A stretch of 64,000 nucleotides of DNA, from assembly GCA_019454045.1 (NCBI GenBank), contig SKCR01026805.1, forward strand, positions 1 through 64,000, read 5' to 3'. This stretch comes from Zanthoxylum bungeanum (lineage: Eukaryota; Streptophyta; Magnoliopsida; Sapindales; Rutaceae). The translations under genes were made by a program, and so were the position numbers. Positions 1 through 11,771 of the stretch are shown piece by piece (the first letter of the stretch is position 1; the number at the start of each line of letters is the position of its first letter). The notes under the pieces were generated by a model that was given only the letters and a program-made list of their open reading frames with translations, was not told the DNA's origin and did not search any database.

Positions 1-1127
1 CCTCGAGTCGAATAGCATATGTAATCATTTGACTATAGGATAACATTGATTTTGTGTGAGATCCTCCATACTTTGATGCCATGTATGTTATAAATTTTTC
101 ATGGTCTGGCCTGTTCGTTGGGTGTGGACCGATGCACTCAGTAATCAAGTGCAAAACAAGATAGGATCTATCGACCTATAAGTGTACCATAAAGGGTTTA
201 GGTATCTATGTAAGTATAGTCACGATTCTTAAAGACTTTGGCCGAAGCCGATCACGTCGGGTGGATCGCATCAGTTGTAAAGAATCGTGGACATGTCGAA
301 ATGAGATGTGCGCCTTGGAAACTTGACGGTGTATTCTATATTTCCTAAGCACAACTCGGATAGATTGGATCTTGCTTCAAGCTTACTAGGTAATGTTTAA
401 TTTTCTCCTAAGCTATGTTCATTTGTGTATTATATGCATGATCACATAGCTTAATGTTGAAATAAGGCTAATCAATTGTGTTATAGTACTTAGAAGTATA
501 AACAAAACATGCTTGTAATTAGGTCAAAGATAATCATGTTGGACATGAAACAATTAATAAGAGTTTGGAACTCTAGATTAAAGCTTAGAGCTATAGCTAC
601 CATTCTAGAATCACTTGACCACATTTGGGTGACGTAGAATTATTCACGAGACATTTCTTATTGGGATTCTAATTTGGTTTGTGTATTGGATTCAAAATTT
701 AGGCAAGTGCGTATTTAGAAAAAATTTATGTTTTTGTAAAAATATTTGATATTTTGAAAAACTTGAATTTTATTCTATAACATGTGTTAATGTTGGTTTT
801 GAAATTAAAAATTAGTTTTTGGTGTTTTTGAAGTGTTTAGGGAAGACCAGAAACAATTATGGTAAAATACCATAATTGCTTCAGCTCACTGGAAAGTCAG
901 TGAGCTGAAGTTTTGAAAGAAATAAAAAAATTGCTGGCTGAGCGCACAGTGCGCAAGCACATACGCGCTGGTTGCGCAGCATTTTTATTTTTGTTTGTTT
1001 GGAAGCTTTCAGACTCTGATTTAGTCCATGTTTTAAAATTACACTCATACTTGATTTCCACGGGTTAGACCCATTTTCACTGTGTGGGACACCATCCGAC
1101 TCTAGGGGTTCCACAACTGCCCCAACA
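1..1127 (+). repeat. Copia 5' LTR, left part missing
   Basis: The sequence ends in ccccaaca, the same 3' terminus seen in the other Copia LTRs here, and is followed at about 1130-1142 by tgatatcaagagc, a decayed form of the plant initiator-Met primer site tggtatcagagc. Positions 60-135 carry the conserved U3 block ending in gttgggtgtggacc that recurs in all long Copia LTRs of the window. Positions 601-650 carry the conserved inverted-repeat island (attctag ... tagaat). Confidence 0.8.
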
Positions 1128-1463
1128 GAATGATATCAAGAGCAAATGCTTAACCACACAACACATGTTTTTGAATTTATGCCATAGTAATTTTAATTTA
1201 ATTATGCATAAGACATATTGAATATGTATTGCATGTTTTAAATTAAAAAGTTTGACCTAATAAAGTTAATGACTTGATTGTAATAAATCTTCCGTGAGTA
1301 GGTGATTACTTTTAAGTAATAGTATTAATAATATTAGAGCATTATTGGATGATTTGTCTTGTCAATACGGAGATGAATGGGTTCTTACTATTTATAAGTG
1401 CTCGGAACTTAGGTCGCTCCGGTAAAATATTAGATGTAGCGTGATGAGTTAATATAGTCACCC

Positions 1464-1669
1464 AATATCGTCATTAGTGTGATGGTGTACATACGAAGCT
1501 CATTAGTGCACATTGACAAGTATACACCTAGAACACATCTTAATCTAATATCATCATTAGTGTGAGGATAAAAAATAATTCATGACCAAACTAGAAGTCA
1601 CCTTAAGTGATTGACCTTGGAGGTCTACCTAATGAGTTTACAAAGGCCAATATCGTCATTAATGTGAGG
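1464..1669 (+). repeat. Triple repeat in Copia leader
   Basis: Three copies of a 21-nt motif of the form aatatcrtcattartgtgag lie at 1464-1484, 1547-1567 and 1649-1669, between primer site and gag. Their spacing (83 and 102 nt) and position match the leader motifs of the element at 31183-45169; the flanking text gtctacctaatga is shared with that element. Confidence 0.7.
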
Positions 1670-1866
1670 CTGGAGTAAATGTCATGAGATCCACTTCTCG
1701 CTATGAAATTTTGATAGTTAAATTTCTATTTTTCCGTTAAGGAAGATTACAGAATTATGTAAAGTAATGGTAGGGCACTAATAGATTTAAAATTCTATAA
1801 TTAATTAGTGTTATCACTTTTGAAATGAAAATCGTTCTGCTACTACTAAAAAATATTGTCTTGTAG

Positions 1867-2850
1867 ATGGCTGTCACTAATCCATTGATGAAACTTTTGG
1901 ATTCCAATAAGCTAAAAGCAGCCGAAAACTATTTCGAATGGAAAATGAACATGCACATTGTTTTGGAGTATGGAAAGTTGACTTATGTCACTATCAATCC
2001 ACTGGTCGTTGATATCAATCCTGATTCCACTCTAGAAGAGGGAGAAACTTTTGATAGATGGAAGGATGATAGCCTGAAGGTGAAATCCTACATCTTGGGA
2101 TCGATGGTTCCAGATTTGCTGAGATAATAAATTGAAGTACCAGATTCTTGGAGCATCATGCGAACACTTAATTAGTTGTTCGAGGAAAATCAAGAGATGA
2201 ACCTTTATCGAAGTTCTACGGAACTGTTTCGTGTTGAACTCAAAGAGAGATGAGTTGTCTACACTCATATTTTGAACATGATCGACCGGATTCGATATTT
2301 GGAATGACAGGGCATTGTGTTTGATGAACGGTTGGGCCGTAATTTGATTTTGTCTTCTTTGCATGGTTCTTATGCTGGCTTTGTATTAAATTTCCATATG
2401 CATTTGATGCAAGCCACATACGAAGAATTTCATAATATGCTACGCACAACGAAGCAAGATTTGAAGAAAGGCAACCCCACACTGTATCTCCATGGTGGAG
2501 TTGGCTCTTCAAAGACCTCTGGGAAGTCAAAGGAAATAAAAATGGGGAAGAAGAAGATATCGAAGAAAAACTCCAAGAAGCGCAAGGCGCAATACCGAAA
2601 GTAGCTCGTGATCAATGTCTACAATTTAATAAGTTTGGACACTGGAAGAAGGACTGTCTAGAGCTAAAAGGGAAAACAGGACCCTCATGTACGCTTTGTA
2701 TTTTTCCAATTATTGACATCTCATTAGCCTTAGAGGCAAATAGTGGATGAATGTTAGACATTGGCAATCCTACTCATATTTGTAATTCCCTGTAGGAAAT
2801 GAGGGTTAAAAGAAAGCTAAATAAATGATAGATCCAGCTTAGAGTTAGCA
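1867..2850 (+). pseudogene. Copia gag and protease remnant
   Basis: The first open stretch (1867-2127, 86 aa) begins with a Met and resembles the N-terminus of the gag at 12535 on the minus strand: both have the LLDSNKLK/MLDANKLK, a W-x-M-x-hydrophobic stretch and the segment with WKDDxLxVKSYIL. It stops at 2125-2127. A second open stretch at 2317-2604 is the gag C-terminal half, with a lysine-rich tail. Around 2610-2660, in another frame, a zinc knuckle is visible with its second Cys replaced by Phe. Around 2755-2795 a protease remnant reads LDIGNPTHICNSL, with an upstream stop. Several stops and frame changes show it cannot make a working protein. Confidence 0.8.
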
Positions 2851-2930
2851 ATAGCGATACATTGAATGTCAAGGCCATAAGAACTGTTGTTCTAAATCTC
2901 CCAAATTGATGTAAATTATATTTATATGAC

Positions 2931-3470
2931 TGTTATTATGTTCCCTTACTTATCAGACAAATAATATCACTGTCAATATTAGATAAAGAGGGATATAAAA
3001 TAAACATTAATTCTAGATATCCCAAATAGATGTAAATTTGACTTAGATTCTGGATGACGAAGATATAAGTACTTGAAAATAGGTGATATGAAATCATCAA
3101 TATTTTATGAACGTAAGAGGTTATTTTTGACCACTTTTTTTATCGATAATATTATTTGTTTTAAATGTTATGATTTGTAAATTATTAATAGGTAAATTTT
3201 TTCATTGAACGCTTTATATTTTGGGAGATGATTACTTTTTGAATTTTAAGTTAGAAAAATCAAAATAAAACAGATTTTTATTATTTAATAAAAATATCAC
3301 ACACAGTTCAAACCGAAGATTAATTTGATGTCCTTTTTTGGTAATTTATTATAAATAGGACTAAAAATAAGTACTTTTTCTCGTTTGTATTCTTTGATAA
3401 AGTTTGAGATGGTTTAGGTTTTTTAATAAAAGACCATTTTAAAATTTTTAATTGAGTGTGTTCTTTGTAG
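2931..3470. other. Non-genic AT-rich stretch
   Basis: I see no coding region, RNA gene or clear repeat. It is probably decayed retroelement or spacer sequence. Confidence 0.5.
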
Positions 3471-3762
3471 TGTTTTCATAACCGGATCAGTGATTTAAAA
3501 GGTTTAATGGATCAGTGATTCGACTATTGAACCGTTCGAAAAAACAATAGAACTGACTTACGTCATAAATAGTTTTAATTAATTAAAAATTATGAAAAAT
3601 ATTAAATTTTCATTTTTGTTTTAAAATTTAAAAAATAGAAAATAAACCGGTCCGGTTCATTGATTTTGACTGATTTTTTTACTACCAAATTATTATTGAT
3701 TAATCAGATCGAACTCACAATCAATTTCGGTTCGACTGATTAATCCAATCCAATTTTCAAAA
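3471..3762. mobile_element. Possible MITE with imperfect inverted ends
   Basis: The left end gttttcataaccggat and the right end, read in reverse complement, gttttgaaaattggat agree at about 12 of 16 positions. Both flanks carry gtagt (3466-3470, and 3764-3768 after one intervening base). The interior is rich in accggt/ggttc words. The combination fits an old non-autonomous DNA transposon, but the ends are too diverged to place in a superfamily. Confidence 0.4.
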
Positions 3763-5291
3763 CAGTAGTTGCTAGAACCCGAATTATTTGGATTCATTTA
3801 GAGGGCAAAATCGTTATTTAAAGAATGTATTAACACGTAATAAACGGTCAACCACGGTCAGGGGCCTATTTGTATAAAAAAAGGGATTAATTTGTCAAAA
3901 CTATTGAAACCTATGGTTAATTTGATTCGGCAAGAGAACAACAGGAACTGCCGGTTTAATAAAGCCTACTACTACGAGAACCTACTCGCACTATTGCGTT
4001 TACTGACTGACTGGTTATGCAGACCAGGCCCACATTTTGAATTCCTATTGGTCTTATTCTATTATGCAGACCGGGCCCACAATTATTAAATTATTGTTCA
4101 CTTTGTCTTTATTAGTAATTTTTTTTTTTTTTTTTTTTTTTACTTTAAGAACTAAGTTGGCAGGTAAGTCCAAATATATTATTAACCACTTTATCTCTTC
4201 TTTGGATATTTTATTTTGAAATTATTTATTTTTATTAAATACACATTAAATATTAATTCCTCTTATTTTTCGGTGTGAATAAGACCACAAAATCACAATC
4301 GTGATTGTGCCTAAAATATATATACTTAACCACATAACTAATTGACATTCATTTTTGTAATAATATATGTGTATATATATATATACACACACAATCACAA
4401 TGTGACTGAGGTCACAAATTTGAATGTGCTCACTATGTCTAATGGTTGATAATGTCGGTATTATGATTGAGAAACTAATTTGACTGAGAGTTGGTAATAT
4501 AAATGAGGTCACAATTGTGTCTATGCTTAATGTGACTGAGAGTGGATAATGTGATTGTATTCAATGTGACTGAGGGTCAACAATATGATTGAGATCTCGA
4601 TTGTGAATGCTTTCAATGTGATTGAGACTCGGGTTCACGTCGGGTGAAATATTAATTATTAAAACCTACCCACATTGTGCTTGAGGGGTGTTTGTGTGTT
4701 TTTTTAATTACTTTTTTTTATAACTAGTCGGGATCCGCACGCTGCGCAAGTTCTTATTTTTATGTTTTTTTTAATTAATATATGTATGCGTGTTAATTTT
4801 TTAATTATTTTTCCGCTTGTATCTTTCAATTAATAGTAATTCTAATCTCATCATGCATTCTAAAACAATTCTTGAAAATGATTTCTAAATAAAATATCCA
4901 ACTCATGCATTGCAAATTTGAGGCCGAATTTGGCACCCAAAAAAAAAAACATGCTAGTTAGCAAATAAGCTAAAGATGTATAACTGGGGAAAAATGAAAA
5001 ATATAGAATTGAAATGAGGAAATTTTGTGATATCATCATATAGTCAATTTCATTTGACACAATGCGTCAATAATAAGAAGATGGGGGCAGAGCAAAATAT
5101 TGTCAGCAAGCATATATATGTTACTTTTGTCTATGATAATTAATTACAGTACAGTGTGCACTTTAGGGTTTTTGTTTCATGTGCTATACACCACACATAC
5201 TTTCCATCATGTAATGTATTTTGGAAGTTTAAAATTATAAACAAATAATAATGACATGAGAATTGAAAATATAATTTATCATTTTGTATTT
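3763..5291. other. Non-genic region with poly-T and loose local repeats
   Basis: A run of 23 T lies at 4119-4141. Between about 4290 and 4640 the words tgtgactgag and tgtgattg recur at irregular spacing, together with a short (ta)n run near 4373. No coding region is supported; the short open frames here have no recognisable domain. Confidence 0.5.
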
Positions 5292-5307
5292 AATCTCTTT
5301 TGGGGAA

Positions 5308-5868
5308 ATGGAAATTGAGAGAAATGATGGGACAATACTAGAAATCGAGGAAGAAGTTGAGAAACGAGGCCTGCTATGCTCAGACACCTGCGATAAGGGT
5401 TTACTTCAAAAGGGGATAGGAAATTTTGAGGGGGAAGGAAGCGGCACCAGAGGGATAACTAACGAAATCATGGACCTTATATCTCTGCGGCCCACTATAA
5501 TTCAAGCCCAAGTAGCCCAACCAACTAAACTGCCCGGTGGAAAAGAAAATCTAAACCCTAATCCAACTCCCCAACCTAGAAAATGGAAAAAGAAAGCGAG
5601 AGTGCCTAATTTCCCGTCTGTTGATCAAAAAGGGCCTGTGAAGAAAAGAAGCTCTGAGGAACTCACTATCGAATTGACTTGGGATAACAAGAGAAGGAAG
5701 AAAGAAGATCCAAGAGAGGCTCAAGACGCAGTAACAGTCTCGATTTTTCATAACACATCAAAAGAGGGGGTTGAAAGACAACTGGAGGAAGGAGTTCAAG
5801 ACATCTTAAAAGATGATACAAATGAGATATCGGTGGAGGCTGCAAGGCAGCCCCGCCGGACACAATGA
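5308..5868 (+). pseudogene. LINE ORF1, C-terminal tail
   Basis: The open frame starts at an ATG in a frame already open from 5284 and ends at the TGA at 5866-5868. It is hydrophilic, rich in Lys, Glu and Pro, with no zinc knuckle left, so it represents the low-complexity tail found after the nucleic-acid-binding part of plant L1 ORF1 proteins; its ending with QPRRTQ is typical of that family. The ATG of ORF2 overlaps its stop codon (ATGA), which suggests termination-reinitiation coupling of the two frames. The missing N-terminal part reflects 5' truncation of the element. Confidence 0.65.
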
Positions 5869-6142
5869 AAACATTATGCTGGAACGTTCGAGGGTTGGGA
5901 AACCCTCGGACGTTTCAAGCTGTGCGGGAGATCCTGCATAGCACAGGTCCGGAGTTGGTGTTCTTTAGTGAGACAAAATTGATGGATAATCAGGTCAGTA
6001 AGGTTAGCAGTAAACTTGGGTTTGAGAATTGTCTGGCAGTAAGTAGGAAAGGAAGTGGCGGAGGTCTAGCGCTACTATGGAATAGAGATCTTAAAGTGAA
6101 CGTTGTCTCGTATAGCATGCACCACATTGATGCTATTGTAAC
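5865..6142 (+). pseudogene. LINE ORF2 start: endonuclease N-terminal part
   Basis: The frame opens with a short Met-Lys leader followed by LCWNVRGLGNPRT (the conserved Asn motif of APE-type endonucleases), then FFSETKL (the catalytic Glu motif) and a Gly-rich GGGLALLW segment. The domain nicks target DNA to prime reverse transcription. The frame is cut at 6142 by the Copia insertion, whose target duplication gtaac occupies 6138-6142; the domain resumes at 15874. Codons after 6142 belong to the Copia LTR. Confidence 0.85.
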
Positions 6143-8565
6143 TGAAGGGGTTTTATTGCGGGTGAATCCGGTAACGCAGCGGAAGCGGGAAAATCGTTAT
6201 TTTCCGATTTCAAAACTTTTTCTCGGATTAATTAAATAAACATATTTATTTAATAACCTATAATCAAATAATGAAATAAAATTTCAATTGAATCAAATTC
6301 AAGTGAAATTACCAAATTACCCTTATATGGTATTTTCTCCGTTTGGTCCGAAATTGATCCAATCAATTTTGAATGATTCTAAATCATTTCTAGGATGAAT
6401 TAATCATGCTCAAAACATCAAAACACCATAGGACACAAAAAATCCAAATTCCTTGTCCAAGGCCGAGAGCTTCATTTGGGGGGGGGGGGGGGGGTATTGG
6501 CCATTTGGTCATTTCATGCTTCAAAACTCATCCAAATGAAATCCAATCAACATGAAACTTTGCATGCATCATATACACACCCAAATGCTCAACATATCTC
6601 AAAAGCCCCAATTCGGAATTGGTTATAAACCCTAATTTCTCAATTTCAACAAATTGGACAAATTGGACTTAATACACCAAATCAATTACTTCAATCATCA
6701 ATCTTTCAACTAATTCAAGTCTCAACACAATGAAACAACTCAAGATCAAATCTAGGTCATTTAAGAGTGGGTCAACAACTCTAGAATAGCAACATGGTTT
6801 CATAAACCTTAAAAGAGTACTTATAACTACACTAGTTACACCTTTTGTTTATCATACATGCTTAACACTTTCATTAAAACAACCATCATCAAAAACCACA
6901 AGAAATAAAGAAAGGAACATCCTAAGAATATCAATATTAAAGCTTAGAACAAAAGGAATAAATTCCTTACTAATAGCAAGTTCAAGAAACTTACAAAAAT
7001 CCAAGCTTTTTGATGTTTAACTTTCTTTCTTCAAGCTTTCTTTTTTGCTTCAACAATGGTGTCTCTCTCTTTTAAAAGTGTATTAGGTTATGTAAATGAA
7101 AAGCAAATGAACAATATATACTTGTGTGTTAAAAGGCCTTGGCCGAAAATCATAGCAAGCATATACACCAATTTCATTTCAATTTCATTTCATTTGCATT
7201 TAGTTAAAGTAATATAAATATCTAAACTAACTTTATTAGATATTTATCTACTTTAATAAAGCAACTACAATCATTACAAATAAATATCCTAACATTAAAT
7301 ATTTATATTTTAATTAATTTAATCATTTAACAATTAAATAATTATTATTAATCAATCACACAAATATATTAAATATATGTATAATATTTACATTAAATAT
7401 TAAAAACATATATTCATTTAGGATAAAGTCAAATAACTCATTTTGACTATTAATTAATGTGTATTTAAATTAATCAAGTATTAAATGTAAATACACAATA
7501 ATTACGTAAATGACTATCGGGTCCTTTTTGCACGTATCTTGCGTTTAACCTTTAAACGACTTTATAAATAATCAATATTTATATTAATGTTGCTCTAGTG
7601 CTCTACGAGTATGTTTCATTATGGAGACTCTCTAGGTTCAGGTATTTCCGTCACGAAATCAAATTTCGTGTCCATAATCTATCCACCCGTAGATTATGAC
7701 GATCACGGATAATCTCGCTGAACCACACAGGTCGAGGTCATGGCAAATGTATAATTCCTTTCCTCCGTCACAGGTATCCGGATTTATCCCAGAGATATAG
7801 ATGTAAACGTCAAATCTCTATGGGGATTATCCAGTCGACTATTCTATTAGCAATTCTCATAAGAATGTTTAGAACTAGCTTCTAAACTTTACCACGGGCC
7901 CATGGATTTATCTTATTGCTAATTGTATGGACTACCTATGCTCTGGTACACAGAACTGACGGATCCTATCTTGACACACATAGGACACACTGAGGATCTA
8001 TCTACACCCAACGAACAGGCGGAGGTCTGATCTAAATAGATCGGTGACGTGACTGCCATCTAAGTGTAGAGGATGTCTCATGTGCCCACTATGGCATCTC
8101 AAGTCTAAGAATCACAAGTGCTACTCAACCCAAGAAGATTCTTATTGACGCTGGTGTACCATCCATTAAGAATCTTCGGTGAGTCGTTCAGTGTTTATCC
8201 GCTATAAACACCTACAGGTCTATACCAGTCTCCAAGACTTATGGTTCATTGAGAAACCATTGGAATCATATATTCCAGTATACGACTTGTACCGGTCTCA
8301 ACGGGTTTACTATACTGACCAAGCAGTGTAAACCTTGACCAGGAACTGTCTGAGAATGACAACGTCATGATACGTATCAATGTCCGTTGCGACGCTTTTG
8401 CAACTGTATCATGACTAATCATTCTAAGGTCATTACGTCTTTACCATATTATAAGATTTATTATATTAAAGAAACTGCATATATTATTCATAATAATATT
8501 GTTTTACAGAAGTATTTACAAGGAAATACAACCGGGAATTGGCGCTGTGAGCACCAACCCCAACA
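6143..8565 (-). repeat. Copia 3' LTR (2423 bp)
   Basis: On the plus strand it runs from tgaagggg to ccccaaca, and its partner is 13283-15868. It contains a run of 17 G at 6478-6494 (8 in the partner), an 8-bp-stem hairpin at 7652-7670, alternative inverted repeats at 7673-7714 and the conserved U3 block at 8003-8060 containing tgacgtgac. TATA-like tatata text near 7119 lies between U3 and the R-like region on the minus strand. Confidence 0.92.
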
Positions 8566-8590
8566 AAAACTCCCACTTGCTCTAGTGCCA
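8566..8590 (-). other. Copia polypurine tract
   Basis: Reading the minus strand, agagcaagtgggagtttt lies directly before the 3' LTR start. Such a tract primes plus-strand DNA synthesis. The adjoining ggcactagagca is also found before the LTR at 42642. Confidence 0.75.
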
Positions 8591-9487
8591 ATAACGATTG
8601 TATCTAATACCCATCGACTCCACGTGTTTATCAAACAACTTCGGAGGTATGGCCTTCGTCAACGGGTCTGCTACATTGTCTTCACTCGGTACCTTGCACA
8701 CGACAATATCCCCTCGTGACACAATCTCTCGAATGATGTGGTACTTGCGTTCCACATGCTTCGACTTCTGATGCGCCCTTGGTTCCTTTGCTTGCGCAAT
8801 GGCTCCAGTATTATCACAGTATAACGGAATCGCATTCACGATACTTGGGACAACTCCCAATTCTGTGACAAAATTCTTTATCCACACAGCCTCTTTTGCG
8901 GCTTCAGAAGCTGCAATATATTCCGCCTCAGTGGTGGAATCAGCTGTAGATCCCTGTTTGGAACTCTTCCAACAAACTGCGCCTCCGTTAAGGGTAAAGA
9001 CAAATCCAGATGTAGACTTTCTATCATCGGGATCCGATTGGAAATCGGAGTCTGTATACCCATTAACTTGCAGTTCGTTTCCTCCATAAATTATTAACTT
9101 ATCCTTAGTACCTTTAAGATACTTGAGGATATGTTTAATGGCCATCCAATGGTCATTACCTGGATTGGACTGATATCTGCTAGTAACGCTAACAGCGAAA
9201 CTGATATCAGGCCTTGTACATAACATGGCATACATTATGCTGCCCAAACACGAAGCATAAGGTTGGTTAGACATTCTAACCTTCTCATCTTCTGTTTGCG
9301 GACTCATCTTCTTTGAAAGATGAATCCCATGTCGGAACGGTATGTTTGCTGTCTTACAGTTACCAAAATTATACCGTTCCAAGATCTTATCTATGTACGT
9401 TGATTGGGATAACCCAATCAGCTTCCTTTGTCTATCTCTATAGAGTTTTATCCCTAAAACATAGGAAGCTTCTCCCAGGTCCTTCAT
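8582..9487 (-). pseudogene. Copia pol: RT C-terminus and RNase H
   Basis: A 301-aa open frame begins MKDLGEASYVLGIK, the conserved Copia RT tail, and continues to the end of pol. RNase H shows the expected acidic residues: Asp about 146 in YTDSDF, Glu about 187 in TTEAEY and Asp about 225 in YCDNTG. RNase H removes the RNA strand during reverse transcription. It is out of frame with the preceding RT segment because of an indel close to 9487-9495. The stop lies just before the purine tract. Confidence 0.9.
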
Positions 9488-10536
9488 GGATGGAAATTCT
9501 TACAGAGGTACGCTTTAACGCCTTGTAACATACCTAAATCATTTCCAATGATTAGGATGTCATCAACATACAGGACTAAAAATACGACCATGCTCCCACT
9601 GGCCTTCTGATACACACAGGATTCTTCTGAATTCTTGAGAAAACCAGACGATCTAATAATCTCGTCGAATCGAAGATTCCAACTTCGTGAAGCTTGTTTG
9701 AGTCCATAAATGGACTTCTTAAGCTTACATACCATGCCCGAGTTTTCGCTGGACGCAAAACCTTCCGGCTGTTCCATATAGATTTCTTCATCAAGAAATC
9801 CATTTAGAAAAGCCGTTTTGACATCCATTTGCCAAATCTCGTAGTCATGATACGCAGCTATAGAAAGCAAAATCCGAATAGACTTAAGCATTGCAACCGG
9901 TGAAAAAGTCTCATCGTAGTCGACGCCAGGTCGCTGCGTGTAACCTTTTGCAACCAGTCGGGCCTTGTAAGTTTCAACCTTACCGTCAGGCCCTCGCTTC
10001 CTCTTGTAAACCCATTTACAGCCGATAGGAACAATTCCCTCTGGAAGCGGAACCAAGTCCCAAACTTGATTCTCATGCATTGAGTCTATCTCGGATTTCA
10101 TGGCACTTTGCCATTTCACGGAGTCGATGTCCAACATCGATTCTCTATAGGTGAAAGGATCTGTCTCTTCTATTAAGAGAACATCCAGACTCTTTTCTTG
10201 TATCAAATACAAGCGTTCAGGAGGTCTAGATACCCTTTGTGACCTACGGAGTGTGTGTGTTGAAGGTCCTTCATCTACTTGAACTTCAGGTTCCTCCGTT
10301 GGTTCATTGTTTTCAGGTTGTACTTCGTCAAGCATAACCTGTCTATGATCACCACCTTCTGACAAAAATTCTACTTCTAGAAATTTTGCGAAGCGAGCTA
10401 CGAATACATTTCGATGCTCGGTATCATAGAACAGATATCCCCTCGTATTCGGAGGATATCCAATAAACCTAAACTTTTGCCCTCGAGGCGAAAGCTTACT
10501 TTGCTCAGTCACCCTGACATAGGCAGGACACCCCAA
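9484..10536 (-). pseudogene. Copia pol: integrase C-terminus and reverse transcriptase
   Basis: A 350-aa open frame starts in the integrase tail (GCPAYVRV and a chromatin-distal region ending in YDTEHRNVFV), crosses an acidic linker and carries a complete Copia reverse transcriptase: VETYKARLVAKGYTQ, QMDVKTAFLNGFL and the catalytic YVDDI at about residue 323. It makes cDNA from the element RNA. The frame ends only because of the indel near 9490; the next domain continues at once in another frame. Confidence 0.92.
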
Positions 10537-10816
10537 ACCTTAATATAATTAAGATTCGGTTTCCTACCGAACCATATCTCATACGGTGTCGTAGGAACCT
10601 TTTTTGAGGAATCTTATTCAAAAGATGTGCGGCGGTTAAGAGAGAGTAGCCCCATAAATAATAGGGCAAATCTGTAAAACTCAACATTGATCGGACCATA
10701 TCCAATAAAGTCCGATTTCTCCTCTCAGATACACCATTGTGTTGTGGGGTACCTGGAGGAGTGTATTGAGCGAGAATCCCATTCTCCTTCATATAATCAA
10801 TGAACTCACCACTCAT
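10505..10816 (-). pseudogene. Copia pol: integrase catalytic core, second half
   Basis: The segment contains the conserved TPPGTPQHNGVSERRNRTLL, which holds the catalytic Glu of the D,D35E triad, followed by YYLWGYSLLTAAHLLNKIP. After about 10600 the frame is lost at a run of T (minus-strand A) and the product turns into an unrelated Arg-rich tail, so the useful part is about 10600-10816. Confidence 0.88.
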
Positions 10817-10875
10817 ATATTCGCCACCTCGATCAGATCGAAGGCATTTAATATATTTCCCAGTTTGTTTTTTTT

Positions 10876-11538
10876 CTACTTCATTTCGGAATTCTTTGAA
10901 CTTTTCAAAGTTTCCGATTTATGTCGCATCAAATAGACATAACCGTACCGTGATAAATCATCGGTAAAGGTAACGAAGTATGAATAACCACTGTGAGCAG
11001 TTTGACTTAGTGGACCACATACATCAGAATGTACGAGTTCCAGTAAGTTTGTGGCTCGGTGTCCAACACCAGAAAATGGGGCTTTAGTCATTTTACCTTG
11101 AATACAGGATTCACAGGTTGGAAAGGATTCAATGGTGAGATCTGGTATCAAACCATTCCTAACCATTTGGTTAAGGCGTTTAGCCCCAATATGACCTAGC
11201 CGCATATGCCAGAGTTCAGTATTATTAATTTCAGGTAAACTACGTTTATTAATTCCAGAACTTAATATATCTTTTGATGTTTGCAGTGTATAATGACCAT
11301 GCATATTTGGACAACAAAGGATCTTAATATTATTTTTATCATATAAATACAAAGAACTATTCTTAATATTAATACAAAAGCCTTCTGTATCTAATACATA
11401 AAGGGATATAATATTAGCCACACATCCTGGTACAAAATGGCAATCATTTAACAAAAGTGTCCCATTCGGCAATGAGATCTCGCATACTCCCACTGCAACT
11501 GCATCCAGTGAGTCTCCACTCCCGAATCGCAACTGCAT
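10876..11538 (-). pseudogene. Copia pol: GAG-pre-integrase and integrase N-terminal half
   Basis: A 220-aa frame contains the H-H-C-C zinc-binding module (His about 111 and 116 in LWHMRLGHIG, Cys about 142 and 145 in CESC) and the first catalytic Asp in HSDVCGP (about 172), followed by YFVTFTDDLSRYG. It inserts the cDNA into the genome. The frame ends at a run of eight T (10868-10875 region), the likely site of an indel. Confidence 0.9.
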
Positions 11539-11771
11539 CTCTCCGGCTTCAGCCTCCTACTTTCCTTCAGCACCTGCAACGAATTGCAAATGTGAATGGG
11601 ACAAGCAGAATCTAAAATCCAGTTGGATGTAACGGCTTCACAAGCCAAAGATATATCAATAACTGGAAAAATAAAAGTACCTGATGATGCTCTGTCTCTC
11701 CTCTCCTGAATTGGGCAATGTAATCTGGACAGTTCCTCTTCCAGTGCCCGACCTTGCCGCAGTGGTGGCAT
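11448..11771 (-). pseudogene. Copia aspartic protease segment
   Basis: The useful part reads GTFIFPVIDI, then WILDSACPIHICNSL around residues 51-65. The catalytic Asp is present, but the usual Asp-Thr/Ser-Gly triad reads Asp-Ser-Ala. The same Ala is found in the independent copy at 53409-53651. Protease releases gag and pol proteins. In that other copy the gag end and the protease are in one frame; here they are in different frames, so an indel lies near 11690. A further indel near 11540 separates it from the integrase segment. Confidence 0.85.

Larger units (their letters stand above)
1..2930 (+). mobile_element. Degenerate Ty1/Copia retrotransposon, left end cut by the window
   Basis: An LTR remnant (1-1127), a decayed primer-binding site, a leader with three repeated motifs and gag/protease remnants follow each other in the order expected of a plant Copia element. 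The last 580 bases of the LTR match 52627-53233, so the family is present twice in this window. No integrase or reverse transcriptase can be recognised after about 2930, where the element appears truncated. The right boundary is approximate. Confidence 0.8.

Noticed and set aside
881..1114. 77-codon minus-strand open frame in the left LTR
   Set aside because: It lies wholly in LTR sequence, has no domain and is not kept in the related LTR at 52369-53233.
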